From contig JBBCBC010000002.1 of the NCBI GenBank assembly GCA_037126765.1, forward strand, positions 50,038,889 to 50,102,888: DNA of 64,000 nucleotides, in the 5' to 3' direction. This DNA is from Stenogyne calaminthoides (lineage: Eukaryota > Streptophyta > Magnoliopsida > Lamiales > Lamiaceae). Under the pieces are notes generated by a model. It searched no databases and had not been told where the DNA came from. It worked only from the letters and a program-made list of their open reading frames with translations. Position numbers and translations under genes: made by a program. Positions 11,463-22,155 of this stretch are shown here, one piece after another. Each line of letters begins with the position of its first letter. The first letter of the stretch is position 1.

Positions 11463-12217
11463 ATTAATTGTACCACTCAATTAAAGTGTATTTTAAAATA
11501 TATAATTTGTTTTTAGTGAAACTTGCTTTAAATTGTGTAATTTTTTATGTTTCAATGAAAATGAATTCCTAATAAAAATAAATTACAAGTTTTAAACATC
11601 AACTTGAACTGTACAATACATTTTGTGCACAAGAAACTTACTTAAATATAAATTCAAATTGATTTTAAAGTTGTTAACCCCAATTCTAGTAGTAAATATA
11701 TATTTTTTTATATAAATGACTCATGCATGTTTTTGAATATCTAGTAAAAAAAGCTGCATAATGTGCATTTTAGTGAATACGATAATTAATCATAGTTTAT
11801 TCGGGAATACTATGTTTTTGAAACGCAATTATAGGATAAAGAAATGAATGACCGTAATTTTTCATCCATAATATTTCATATCAAACTTCACGAACGCCAA
11901 TGTCCAATTAAACTCTATCTCATTATAAAATCGAATCATACAAATGTGCCTCAGTAAATCATTGACTATAAAATATTTAATTATAGCTACAATTTTAAAA
12001 AAAAATAATTTTATCCTTTAATAATGAGAATTATTTAGGATATGCTTATAAACGTTTACATTCCTCAAATTACTTACAAATCTACAAATAAAATGTCTGT
12101 AGGCAAATCAATAGACAATCTTCCGTATTTAAAACGAAATTAATTGGAGTGATTTATTTTTTAAAAAGAGATATGTATTCCGTTTTTAAATTTAATATAA
12201 TAAATTGGAATTTTATA
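11463..12217. other. AT-rich intergenic DNA
   Basis: No gene or clear repeat seen. Confidence 0.5.
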
Positions 12218-12413
12218 CTCCATCCGTCCCACAGTAGCGTGTACAATTTCATTTTTTGTTTGTCCCACAATAACGTGCACATTTCTTAAAATGACAAAAA
12301 CTCAAAACCTACACAATCATAATATTATTATAATTAATTTAAATAATATTAATAAAACAATTTTTTTTAGTTTCCGTGCCCAGGAAAATATGCAAGTTAT
12401 CCCAACACGAAGG
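12218..12413. mobile_element. Stowaway MITE, same family as 9595-9792
   Basis: Starts ctccatccgtcccacag after TA (12216-12217) and ends cccaacacgaagg before TA (12414-12415). The inside is the reverse complement of the 9595-9792 element (ttagtttccgtgcccagga). The right end is more diverged. Confidence 0.75.
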
Positions 12414-12610
12414 TAATAATATATAAATATATATATAAACAAATATTCAAGTTTATCTAATTTTTAAAAAACGATTTAACTAGTCCAACTAGCTGCCCAA
12501 TAAGGCAATAACCCAACTCATTGTGAGATTGCCCCTGGTAAATGTGTTACTACGATTTTTAAGTTTTTTTAGTAACTTTATAAAGGGAATAGTTGAAAAA
12601 TAGGTTTAGA

Positions 12611-12751
12611 TATAAAAGAGGCGGGACCTGTTAGTGCTTTTAACTGCTATCCACATCAAATCACGATCAAATCAATCAATCAATCATGTACTTCTCCTCA
12701 ACTTTTTTCCTTTGCTTCTTCATTTCTTATAACTTTTCAGACATTCATTGA
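12611..12751 (+). other. TATA box followed by a 21-residue signal-like ORF
   Basis: TATAAAAG at 12611-12618 is followed 68 bases later by an ATG at 12686 with a 21-codon ORF rich in Phe, Leu and Ile (starts MYFSSTFFLCFF) ending in TGA at 12751. It looks like the start of a secreted protein whose rest is missing, or like chance. No continuing exon was found. Confidence 0.2.
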
Positions 12752-13160
12752 ATATTATTTTAGTTTATTTTCATACTTTGCTTAATTTTTTTAATTAGCG
12801 GAGTATATTTTGTAGCTAACTTTTTAATGGTATTTTCTTTACCATCGTTTTGAAATACGTTTCGTAATTTCACACAAGAATTATTATATAAAAAAGAATT
12901 CGCATAAGACTCGAAACATGGTCAATTATTATCATTTAGAAACTAATTTTCCTCTGATATTTCTGTTTTGGTTTGAACCTCGAAGTTTTTATTTACTGGT
13001 TTTTTATTTGATTGGTTAATTTCTATATTGAGTTAGGTTTGACGAGCAAATAACTCTCAAATTCGTTATTAGCGACTGGTGTTGCGTTTTGATTTTGAAT
13101 AGGCACCAATGTTTTGGGTTCTAAAAATTAATATTCGAATTTTACATTTTAAATTTATTA

Positions 13161-13399
13161 CTACCTCCGTCCCATAAAAGCGTGCACACCTATTTTATTA
13201 TCGAGTTTTTATGAACGAGTTGTTTATTAGTATTTCAAATGATAAAATGATTTTTAAAGAGGGGTATTATAGATCAACCTCTCATCTATTGCACACATCT
13301 TTAAAAATTATTTTATCATTTTAAATACTAATAAAAAAACATTCCAGAAAAATATACGAAAACAAAGAACGCCAAGACGCGTTTTTGGGACGGAGAGAG
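13161..13399. mobile_element. Stowaway MITE with long internal inverted arms
   Basis: Ends ctacctccgtcccataaaa and tttttgggacggagagag next to TA at 13159-13160 and 13400-13401. The middle folds back: ttattagtatttcaaatgat pairs with a stretch near 13310-13335. Similar arms occur in the foldback at 27796-27928. Confidence 0.8.
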
Positions 13400-13495
13400 T
13401 AATATATACACAAAATAAGCAACCCTATATCATTTATCCATGTTTAATGCTGACTATAATCTTCGCAGCAATTTAATGTATACGAGTTAAAATAA

Positions 13496-13996
13496 TACTT
13501 CCACGGTTAAGTAATTAATTGAATACTTGTCTTATTTGGACGTCTCAATATTACTGCAACATTCTCAAAATGGAAATAACACACAATATTAACACACTTA
13601 CAATATCATTTTATTTTCAAAATTGTCACTCAAATCCATTTTTTATTTCAACTCAAACCCATTAAAAGTCAACATCTTCGCCTTGAATTACCCACAAATA
13701 CCCATTTTTTTATTACACTCAAACCTTTTTTTTTGTTGATCGGACAAAGTTAGTTGTTAGTAGTTAGTACACAAAGCACCCAAACACTCCACAAATTCAT
13801 CAAGCCACCTTATAACTCCCATACTCCAATTTGTTCCCAAAGGGAATCGAACCTGAGTCTCCCACTCAATTTAGGAGCCCAGTGGCCAGGTGGGCTAAGC
13901 CACCTGGTTTTACACTCAAACCTATTATTCACTTTTCTCTTTGGTTTGCGTATGCGTGTCGTTTTCAGTGTTGCAGTCCTCTTTGGACGGAGGGAC
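13496..13996. mobile_element. Stowaway MITE split by a SINE
   Basis: The left part (13496-13726) and right part (13910-13996) align with the left and right parts of the MITE at 5456-5654, sharing ttatttggacgtctcaa and, after the SINE, ctttggtttgcg and ggacggaggga. The SINE at 13727-13909 sits between, with its own target duplication. Confidence 0.8.
13727..13909 (-). mobile_element. tRNA-derived SINE, full length
   Basis: Read on the minus strand it starts with a tRNA-like head containing a box A-like TGGCTTAGCCC (13902-13892) and a perfect box B, GGTTCGATTCC (13853-13843), and ends in an A-run (13734-13727). A 14-bp duplication, ttacactcaaacct, flanks it at 13713-13726 and 13910-13923. Internal pol III promoter, A-tail and target-primed duplication together define a SINE. 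About 183 bp. Related partial copies are at 14047-14112 and 57424-57541. Confidence 0.9.
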
Positions 13997-14046
13997 TAAT
14001 ATTTATCAAATTACAGTGTCAAAGTCAAAGGTTAATGTATATTTTT

Positions 14047-14112
14047 TTTTTATCGGACAAAGTTAGTTGTTAGTAGTTAGTACACCAAGCATTCAAACAC
14101 TCCATAAATTCA
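14047..14112 (-). mobile_element. SINE fragment cut by the assembly gap
   Basis: The A-tail side (poly-T on the plus strand) and about 55 bases of the same SINE (cggacaaagttagttgttag) in the same orientation as the full copy; the tRNA-like head would lie inside the N gap. Confidence 0.85.
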
Positions 14113-14612
14113 NNNNNNNNNNNNNNNNNNNNNNNNNNNNNNNNNNNNNNNNNNNNNNNNNNNNNNNNNNNNNNNNNNNNNNNNNNNNNNNNNNNNNNNN
14201 NNNNNNNNNNNNNNNNNNNNNNNNNNNNNNNNNNNNNNNNNNNNNNNNNNNNNNNNNNNNNNNNNNNNNNNNNNNNNNNNNNNNNNNNNNNNNNNNNNNN
14301 NNNNNNNNNNNNNNNNNNNNNNNNNNNNNNNNNNNNNNNNNNNNNNNNNNNNNNNNNNNNNNNNNNNNNNNNNNNNNNNNNNNNNNNNNNNNNNNNNNNN
14401 NNNNNNNNNNNNNNNNNNNNNNNNNNNNNNNNNNNNNNNNNNNNNNNNNNNNNNNNNNNNNNNNNNNNNNNNNNNNNNNNNNNNNNNNNNNNNNNNNNNN
14501 NNNNNNNNNNNNNNNNNNNNNNNNNNNNNNNNNNNNNNNNNNNNNNNNNNNNNNNNNNNNNNNNNNNNNNNNNNNNNNNNNNNNNNNNNNNNNNNNNNNN
14601 NNNNNNNNNNNN
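14113..14612. other. Assembly gap of 500 N
   Basis: Exactly 500 N, a round number that suggests a placeholder of unknown true size. The left contig ends inside a SINE, a likely cause of the break. Confidence 0.99.
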
Positions 14613-16440
14613 TCATAGTTAATTGAACATTTACTGTACACACGAGTTTTAAAAAAATAATTATTAATTATTATTAAAAAGAATAAAATTGGAGGTTAAA
14701 TGATAAAATAACTGCATTTATGTAAAGTAAATGAGATAAAATTGACTATAGTGTTAAAAAGTAATGACACTGTGTAACACCCCAAAAACACAATATAAAT
14801 TATTAAGATTTGCACTAATTAATGATGACTAGATTTCATTAAAAATTAGTAAATATTTATTAGAATAAAACAATAATTTAGTAATTAATGATATTAATTA
14901 AAATAAAATAAATAAATCTAGGTAGTATCTTATATGTATGTGCGCGTGTCTACTGTGTACGAACTAATGCATGTATATATGTTTTCCAACAAATTAAACC
15001 TTGTAACCTACTTATAATAGAATATATTATAATATTAATATAAATTTTTAGTATGTAGAAAGCTTCAAGAGGAAGCTATTACAAAGGCGGTGCACGGATA
15101 TACAGATACCCCTAACCTTTTTATCTAATAATTAATATATAATATAAATCATATTGATAGATAGCTAAAGAAAATTGGGGAAAAACAGAAAGAAGGAAAG
15201 GGAGGACACAGAGGAGAAAGACACCGGCAAGTTTATTAATTGGATATTGGTATATGTTTCCGTTCAATTTCATGTGCAAACTCAGTATTCTTGAGTTACT
15301 AATTTCATAGGTTTTAAATAATTTTCACAGGTAATGTTTTGTGATGAATCTTCTAAAATAAATCCTATTCCTCTTAATCATATTAAGAGTTTTTTTTTTA
15401 CATTCCCCAACAACCCACTCTACCACCCACCATTACCTCAAATTCACACACCCCTCACTTAATTTCATTTAATAATCCCACCACATTATTTTTTATTTAG
15501 AAACTAAATTTCTCTATATTTTACATAATTAATTATGGGGCTACCAAATTTTCATAGTCCATCTGAAGGGTTGTTACCACTTCTTGTAATAAACGCTGTC
15601 ATGAAGAAGTGAGTGAGCTTTTATGTCACCAATAACTTAGGGTATGTTCATTTTCAGCCATACCAAGCGCCTCAAATCATTTTCTTCAATATTCAAACAA
15701 AGAATTTTGAAATCCTACAACATCCACCTTAATATTATCGCAATATATAAATAGACTAAAGGAAATAAGGTAGTACAGAATAGCATCCTAAAATTAGTTG
15801 AGGGAGAGGAAAAATATAAGGGTTTGGTGTGTATTTTTAAAATCCGTGTTTTGGGGTTTTTGTGTGTGTGTGGAGGGTTAACTAATAATTATCATTATTA
15901 TTAATTCATTTGGCTGTGACAAGTAAGTTCTGTGTATATATACATCTGCACATTGTTAATTACTATTACTAGTATTATTTTTAAAATATGTTATTATTAT
16001 TATTATATATTATAAAATTAAGCATAAGTGGCAGTCAATGATTATCATCTGGAGGATATTCCGACATGCCAAAGAAGAATGATTAACCATCATACATTAT
16101 TAGTGACCATTTATCCAACGTATTTCTTGTCCCTTTGTCGTTCCATCATGTAAAATAATATCCAAAATGGGCATAATCAATTTTAACAGCTATATATATA
16201 TAGGCCCTTTCATTGAAACAATAAGATAATCAAGGCAATATTATTTATAGCCAATATTGCAAATATATAATTGCATAAATAAATCAAACAAACGACGTTT
16301 ATTTAGTATAGGGATTTTAGTCTATAGCCAAAATAAATCATATACACATACATATATATCATGAAAATATTTTAGTCACTTATGCCTTTGAATTTCCAAA
16401 CTGGAACCCTGATCGGTGCTCCTTGTTTGACTACTATGCC
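14613..16440. other. AT-rich non-coding DNA, one source of the patchwork at 17150-18410
   Basis: No gene seen. Many phrases of this stretch (such as cactgtgtaacacccca, and ggaaataaggtagtacagaa) recur in the same order at 17150-18400. Confidence 0.6.
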
Positions 16441-16873
16441 CCTCATGAGCCCCAACCCATTATGCATCATAGCATTATGTCCATCATGCGCCCCATAAAT
16501 GCTTCATTGATTTGCACCATTATGTATCCATGACCATTCTGGTGCTGGAGAATAGTCATTCCCCGGTTCCATTCAGCATACTGCGCGGAATAGCTCTCCA
16601 CATTCTTATGATGATCATCATGACCCCCATAACCATGCTGACCATAAATGCTTCAAATCATGCTCCGTACCCATGACTGATTGGCCAACAGATACTATAG
16701 CCATGCTGCTCAAATTGATCAGCATGACCCCCATAGCCATGATGCTGGCTCATGGTGATCATAGGCTTCATCATCATGTGCATGTGGTCGGCATCATCAC
16801 GGACGACGTATTTCTCTACTTCTTCATGATAATATTGTTCCTTGTAACCTCCGTCTCTCGGATACATCTGCAT
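16440..16873 (-). pseudogene. His/Met/Gly/Tyr-rich small protein gene, frame broken
   Basis: An ATG at 16873 opens a 71-codon frame starting MQMYPRDGGYKEQYYHEE, then a His/Met-rich segment (ADHMHMMMKPM) and a HHGYGGHADQFEQHGY unit, ending in a stop at 16658. Below that, in another frame, a second unit appears (QHGYGGHDDHH followed by KNVESYSAQYAEWNR, about 16620-16550), so the repeat pattern crosses a frameshift and the present ORF is probably a truncated version of a longer protein. A TATA box is well placed upstream. I do not recognise the family; His/Met richness could suggest metal binding, but that is a guess. It lies near the gap and patchwork, so the break may be an assembly error. Confidence 0.45.
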
Positions 16874-16954
16874 GATCTTTTTGTGTTTTTTGGGATATTT
16901 GAATTAATTAATGGAGATATGATAATTAATGTTCATGTAATGATTATGTTTATG

Positions 16955-16962
16955 CTTATATA
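16955..16962 (-). promoter_or_regulatory. TATA box of the His/Met-rich ORF
   Basis: TATATAAG on the minus strand, about 82 bases before the ATG at 16873. Confidence 0.4.
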
Positions 16963-17149
16963 TGTATTGAATGCAAATTGATTCGAGTTTGATTTGATGA
17001 GGATAACTCCGATAGTTTGTCCAGTTGGGATTTTATTGAACACGGAAATTCAGTTAACTTTTTTTTTTCTCCAATGGAGAATAATATAGACATGCATTGA
17101 ATAACGAATCAAGATTTCATTAAAAGATCAAAATAAATTGTGTAGATAG

Positions 17150-18410
17150 TACTCCCTCCGGCCCCACATGATTCAATAAACAGCAGATAAATTAATTATT
17201 ATTAAAAGGAATAAAATTGGGGGTTAAATGATAAAATAACTTCCCTAACAAATGAGAAAAATTGACTATAGTGTTCAAAAAAAATAATGACACTGTGTAA
17301 CACCCCAAAAACACAATATAAATTAATTTGCACAATTAATGATGACAGATTTCATTAAAAATTAGAAATATTTATTAGAATAAAACAATAATTTAGTAAT
17401 TAATGTGTTAATTAAAATAAAATAAATAAATCTAGGTAGTATCTTATATGTATTCCCACTAATTGCACGAACTATACTATATATGTTTTCCAACAAATTA
17501 AAAACCAACTTATAATAAAAATTATAATTATATAAATTTTAGTAAAAATGATGATCTCAAGATCTAGGCGGTCCAGATATGATTCATCCCCATTTTTTTC
17601 AACAGTTTATAATATAAATCATATTGAAAAGCTAAAGAAAATGATAAACAGAAAGAAGGAAAAGGAGGACACATGTAGCATGGTTATAAAAACATTGGTA
17701 TATGTTTCCGTTCAATTTCATTCAAACTCAATTCTTCAAATTTCAAACCTTTTCTCAGGTAATTTTTTGTGAAAACTGAACTTCCAAAATAAATCCTATT
17801 CAAAATCATATAAGAGTTCTTTTTTAAGGTTATCCCAGGATTAGTTAATTTACTATCTTAGGGTCTCTTAATTGGGGTTTTCATAATTATTGATAGTGAG
17901 TAGAATGAAAAGTTTATACCGGGAATAGAAAACTCAGCCTTCTTTTTCCTAGCAGATAAGCAGGCAGATGAACAGCTGAGAATCAATATTTTTAATTATG
18001 ATAATATATTATAGGACCCAATTTATCGTATAATATATAAATAGACTAAAGGAAATAAGGTAGTACAGAATAGCATAAAATTAGTTGAGGTAGAGGAGAA
18101 ATATAAAGGGGAATTGGTGTGTATATGGGTGCGTGTGGGGGTTTGCAGGGTTAACTTTTATCATTATTAATTCATTTTAGGGTTCAAGAAAGTTCTGTGT
18201 GTAAATACATCTGCAAAGTTAATTACTATTACTAGTATTACTTTTATTATTGAACACAAACTAAGTGGCAGTCAATGATTATCATCTGGAGGATATTCCG
18301 ACATGCCAACCTTGAAGAATGATTAACCATCATACATTATTGCAAGGTGTCAGATTCTCTGTCATCTTGACTGCCATACATTTTAACAGCTGTATTTCTT
18401 TCCATTTGCA
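17150..18410. other. Patchwork of the two flanking sequences (probable assembly chimera)
   Basis: Short blocks from 14613-16190 and from 18920-19690 alternate here, each series keeping its own order. Examples: acatgattca and acagcagat (from about 18920) are followed by ggttaaatgataaaataact (from 14693); acatgtagcatggttataaa (19232) runs straight into ttggtatatgtttccg (15247); agcagataagcaggcagatg (19418) is followed by aatatataaatagactaaag (15742). The second source is the 3' end and flank of the GT17 gene, so coding scraps here are not a real gene copy. The 17548-17772 frame is an artefact of this mixture. Confidence 0.85.
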
Positions 18411-18419
18411 TATATATAA

Positions 18420-18810
18420 TATGTTCAGAAATGGATAATTGATACTATAAACAAACAACCCAAGCCTTTTGATACTATACCAGATAAAATTCAACACTAA
18501 TAAATGCATATATGAGCAAAATATGTTTGTTCAAATGAATAATAGATACTATACCTGGTAACAGAGCATTATAAATACATATATAAAGCAGATATGTGTT
18601 CCGTCGGATGGAGAACGGATACTATACCGTATTACAAGCATTATAAGCGCATCTATAAAGCAGAAATATGCTCGTTCGAATGATTAACAGATACTATACC
18701 TGGTAAAATCCAACACGTACGAGCATTATAAATGCATACATTAAGCAGATAAATGTTCGTTCAAATGGAAAATAGATAATGTACCTGATAGAATCCATGA
18801 TAAAAGGACT
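18420..18810. repeat. Imperfect tandem repeat, 70-85-bp units
   Basis: About four to five diverged units with the recurring phrases gttcaaatg, agatactatacctggta, gcattataaatgcata and aagcagata (near 18530, 18600, 18672, 18750). It sits downstream of the GT17 gene. Confidence 0.75.
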
Positions 18811-19355
18811 TCTAAGTGGATAACTGGATAGTTGTCCAGATTAGAGCAGTAAACTTAATGGGATAAGACATATATGAATAACTAATAAGAGCATTAAAAA
18901 GATCAAAATCAAGAAGCCGAACATGATTCACAAACAGCAGATGAATAAATTAGTCCACATCAAAAATTTCCTAACATGAGAAATGGCTAGGAACGACGAT
19001 GAATCCCTTCAAGGGAATAATGCACAGCAGTATCACATTCGTACAGAACGTGCAACCCCTAGTTACAATGTGTTCCTGTGTAACGGTCGATTCCCCACTA
19101 ATTGCACGCATACTACTCGTTCGCATGAAAACCAACTCTAAAAAAAGTTATATACAAACCTCGATCTAGGAAGTCCAGATATGTCCATTTCTTTCAACAG
19201 TTTGTAAGAAAAAGAATGATATAAGTACGGTACACATGTAGCATGGTTATAAAAACAGCACACTGCATTCATCAATCGGTCAACGAACCTTTCTCAGGAG
19301 TCGAAGCTGAACTTCCATACCTATACAAAGAATATAGACCCCGATCCCACTTTGT

Positions 19356-21167
19356 TCAGCCACTCTCTCTTAAGCAATTCGCCGGTAGAAGAAATTTATA
19401 CCGATCAGCCTTCTCTAGCAGATAAGCAGGCAGATGAACAGCTGAGTACGAATGCGGGATAGGACCCAATTTCCCGATTATGTCCTTGAAAGTATACTCT
19501 TCGGGTAGCATATCAAACAAATCAGCACCTTTGCAGATTACTTTCTGAATCCTTTTAGGGTTCAAGAAATGAGAAAACCTCACTCGATCAAAGTGACTAT
19601 AAGCTTTCATCTTGAACACAAACTCACTTATATGTCTGAAGCAAAAGCTGCAATGCCACCCTGCATCAGCCAAGATGTCATCAGACTGCCTATAGTGAGC
19701 ATACTTCGTTTTTCCAGATTGATAAATGTGAACAGAAGCTCTCCAGCTATTGCTGTCTAAAAGAAACTCAAACGAATAGAGATAGTTCTTCAAACGAAGA
19801 TGAAGGATCGGGGGAATCTCATCGCACCATCTCAAGAGATTAATCGTGTGCCTACTCGGTATCTCATCAACATCAGACATAATCAATAAATCATCATCTT
19901 GAATGCCAGCTTGTTTGAGAAGATAATCCAACGCAAGCCTCTGATAAGCTTCTTCGACAAATGGGTTTTCCCCTCTCTTAAATCTCCCCGGAACTTGACC
20001 ATAAGTCAGTCGGGGCTCAACGAATTTGAATTGATCTAACAGCAGAAAACACAAGTGGCTTTGGAAGACCAGTGAAGGTTGAGTTCGATTCCAGCAGTAC
20101 AAACTCAGTGACATAAGGGTACAACTCCTTCCAACGCAATTTAAGGATGTCTACTTCATTGCTGAACAGAACAGCATCATAAACACGCCTAGGATACTCA
20201 CGTATACCCCAACCGTGAAGTTTACAGAGATTCTCCATTGACACATTCTCGTGATAGTAGTGAGGTATCTCGTGGAAAGGCTTAGGCGGTGATTCCCATA
20301 ACGGGCGTAGAAAGTATGTGAACTTCTGGCCGTGTACGTATATAATGAACACACATGTAGGAATCATCACAAAAAGCAATAGATATGCTTTTATATCCAG
20401 CCCACGTAGAATACATTTTAATCTAGTCATGCTCAAAGTTCGTCCAGATTCCTGCAGTTTAAGAATACCAAACAAAATTAAGAAAAACTACACCAACCAT
20501 ATGTTTGCAATATCAACTCTAATGGATGTGTAGACATAGCAAAAATTTCTCAACAACTTGAAGAAATCGATTTTTCACAGAATGTTTTACAGTTCAAGAG
20601 CTATAAATTGAGCTCCGGTGGCTTTTGATTCGATTTATGAACATCAGCAAACAACTTCAAAGGGTAGAATAGTAATCTCGGACATAAGAACTACACCATT
20701 GAAAATTCGAACACAACAGCCAAAGAATTCAAAAAGTAAGTAGAAGTCTTCAGATCACCACTATAATCAAATGTCATTCATCAACGAATTTGAAGAAAAA
20801 CCACGGGATCTAAAGAATCAAACTAACCGATTCCCGGAAAAATTGATCTAATCCCACAAAATAGAAAATCAAAAACCAATCTGATTAAAAAACCCTAAAT
20901 TCAGAATTTGGGGATTTTTGTTTTGACGGATTCTCCATCCATATCTCTGATAAATAAGAAAACCCACAAACCCCACAAAAAGCATCACAGAATTGCGAAT
21001 CACCATGAGAGCATTAGACCATAAAAAGAAAACCAACAAACAAAAAATTAGGAAAAATTTACCTCATAAGCATCGCCGCATATATCATCAGTTTTCTTGG
21101 AACAATAATTAGATCCCCCTTCTGCAACCATATTAACCTTCTCCCAAATCTTCGTCACACTGCTCAT
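19356..21167 (-). CDS. GT17-family N-acetylglucosaminyltransferase-like gene, two exons, one frame break
   Basis: Exon 1 (21167-21063) starts MSSVTKIWEK and includes NYCSKKTDDICGD; its GT donor is at 21062. The intron is 611 bases and its AG ends at 20452. Exon 2 (20451-19356) ends ...CLRESG. The product, about 400 residues as usual for plant GT17 proteins, has a basic stretch, one membrane segment at about residues 55-76 (type II topology), then a lumenal catalytic domain with WESPPKPF, YVTEFVLLESN and the acidic motif LIMSDVDEIPSRH. GT17 includes animal MGAT3, which adds bisecting GlcNAc to N-glycans; the role of the plant members is not settled. Near 20034 the frame shifts between ...PKPLVFS and DQFKFVEPR, best explained by loss of two bases in an AGAGATC-like sequence or gain of one. 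All else is clean, so an assembly error or a recent mutation is likely. Confidence 0.88.
20452..21062 (-). other. Intron of the GT17 gene
   Basis: Begins GTAAATTTTTCC and ends AAACTGCAG on the minus strand. It joins exon 1 to exon 2 in phase 0 between a Glu codon and GAA. Confidence 0.8.
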
Positions 21168-22155
21168 ACCTCTCTTACACCTCACAAGATCAAATGAAAA
21201 ATGCAATCCCAATTAAATTAAGCAAAACCCAGATGGGGATCTTTCTCGACCGTTGGAAATTTATGACCCTTTCTCCCAAACAGGGCCTCTCCACAAGAAA
21301 AAAAAAAGAGAGAGAAGATACAAATACAAAAGAGCCTAATAATTGTAAAATTCCAGGCTCCCCGATTTATTTATGTATCAAACAGGAAAACAAAGATGCT
21401 TTATGATTCGGAATTACCGAAACATGAATACTAAGAAAAGCAAAATATATAAAAAAAAGATGTGTTATATGCGTTGTGGTGTGGTGAATGGGTGGCAGTT
21501 GTCAAGATTACAATGAAGCCGTTTCCCTTGTCTTTTACCTAATTCAATGCCTACAGCTGCTTATAAATCGTGTAACCATGGGTGCTAATCTTTGTACCCG
21601 TTTACTAAAATGCCCTTGTTATGAGATGATTATGTCAAATTAAGGATGGGCGATTTGGTCTTTTGCGGCTTGGAATTGGGCTTGGCACGTATGACGCGTC
21701 CATTGACTTGCTCAACGACTTAACCGTGTGATTTCCAGTTCAATCCGTGGGCCACTATGGCTTACTCAGTTGGTTCACTAATAAAGTCGGCCCAATCAAA
21801 TTTATTTGGGTGGGTTTCATGTCCATTTGTGCAACGTGCACTTCTAGTGCATGATAACACCTGAACGCATATCATATTTAATCAATTTATTTAATAATTA
21901 AATTAGATTTCGAACAAAAAAGATTGTTAAGTTTTTCGAATTTATAAAGAAATGTATGAGATGAGATTTATGATAATCTTTAAATGATCAATATAGCTCG
22001 ATAAAATTTTGCTTGACACTTTTTTTCCAGCCAAAATAACTTGTATTAATAAAATATAAAGTACAAGGGATACTCCCACCCTTGCATATAAAAAAAAAAA
22101 TTAACGATCACTCGAATTCTAAAAAGTACATTTATGATCACATTAGTAACGAATG
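21168..22155. other. GT17 upstream region and AT-rich spacer
   Basis: It holds the presumed GT17 leader and promoter. No clear TATA box was chosen. Nothing else recognised. Confidence 0.4.

Noticed and set aside
13840..13905. Possible tRNA gene (box A and box B)
   Set aside because: No cloverleaf can be drawn and the unit has an A-tail and target duplication, so it is a SINE head.
13754..14073. Two plus-strand ORFs of about 80 codons
   Set aside because: They run through the antisense of the SINE and the MITE end; no protein-like conservation.
14067..14643. Long open frames on both strands across the N gap
   Set aside because: They consist almost wholly of N; no sequence supports them.
17548..17772. 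74-codon plus-strand ORF
   Set aside because: It lies in the patchwork stretch and mixes pieces of two unrelated sources.
19243..19760. Plus-strand ORFs over the GT17 exon
   Set aside because: Antisense shadows of the glycosyltransferase coding sequence.
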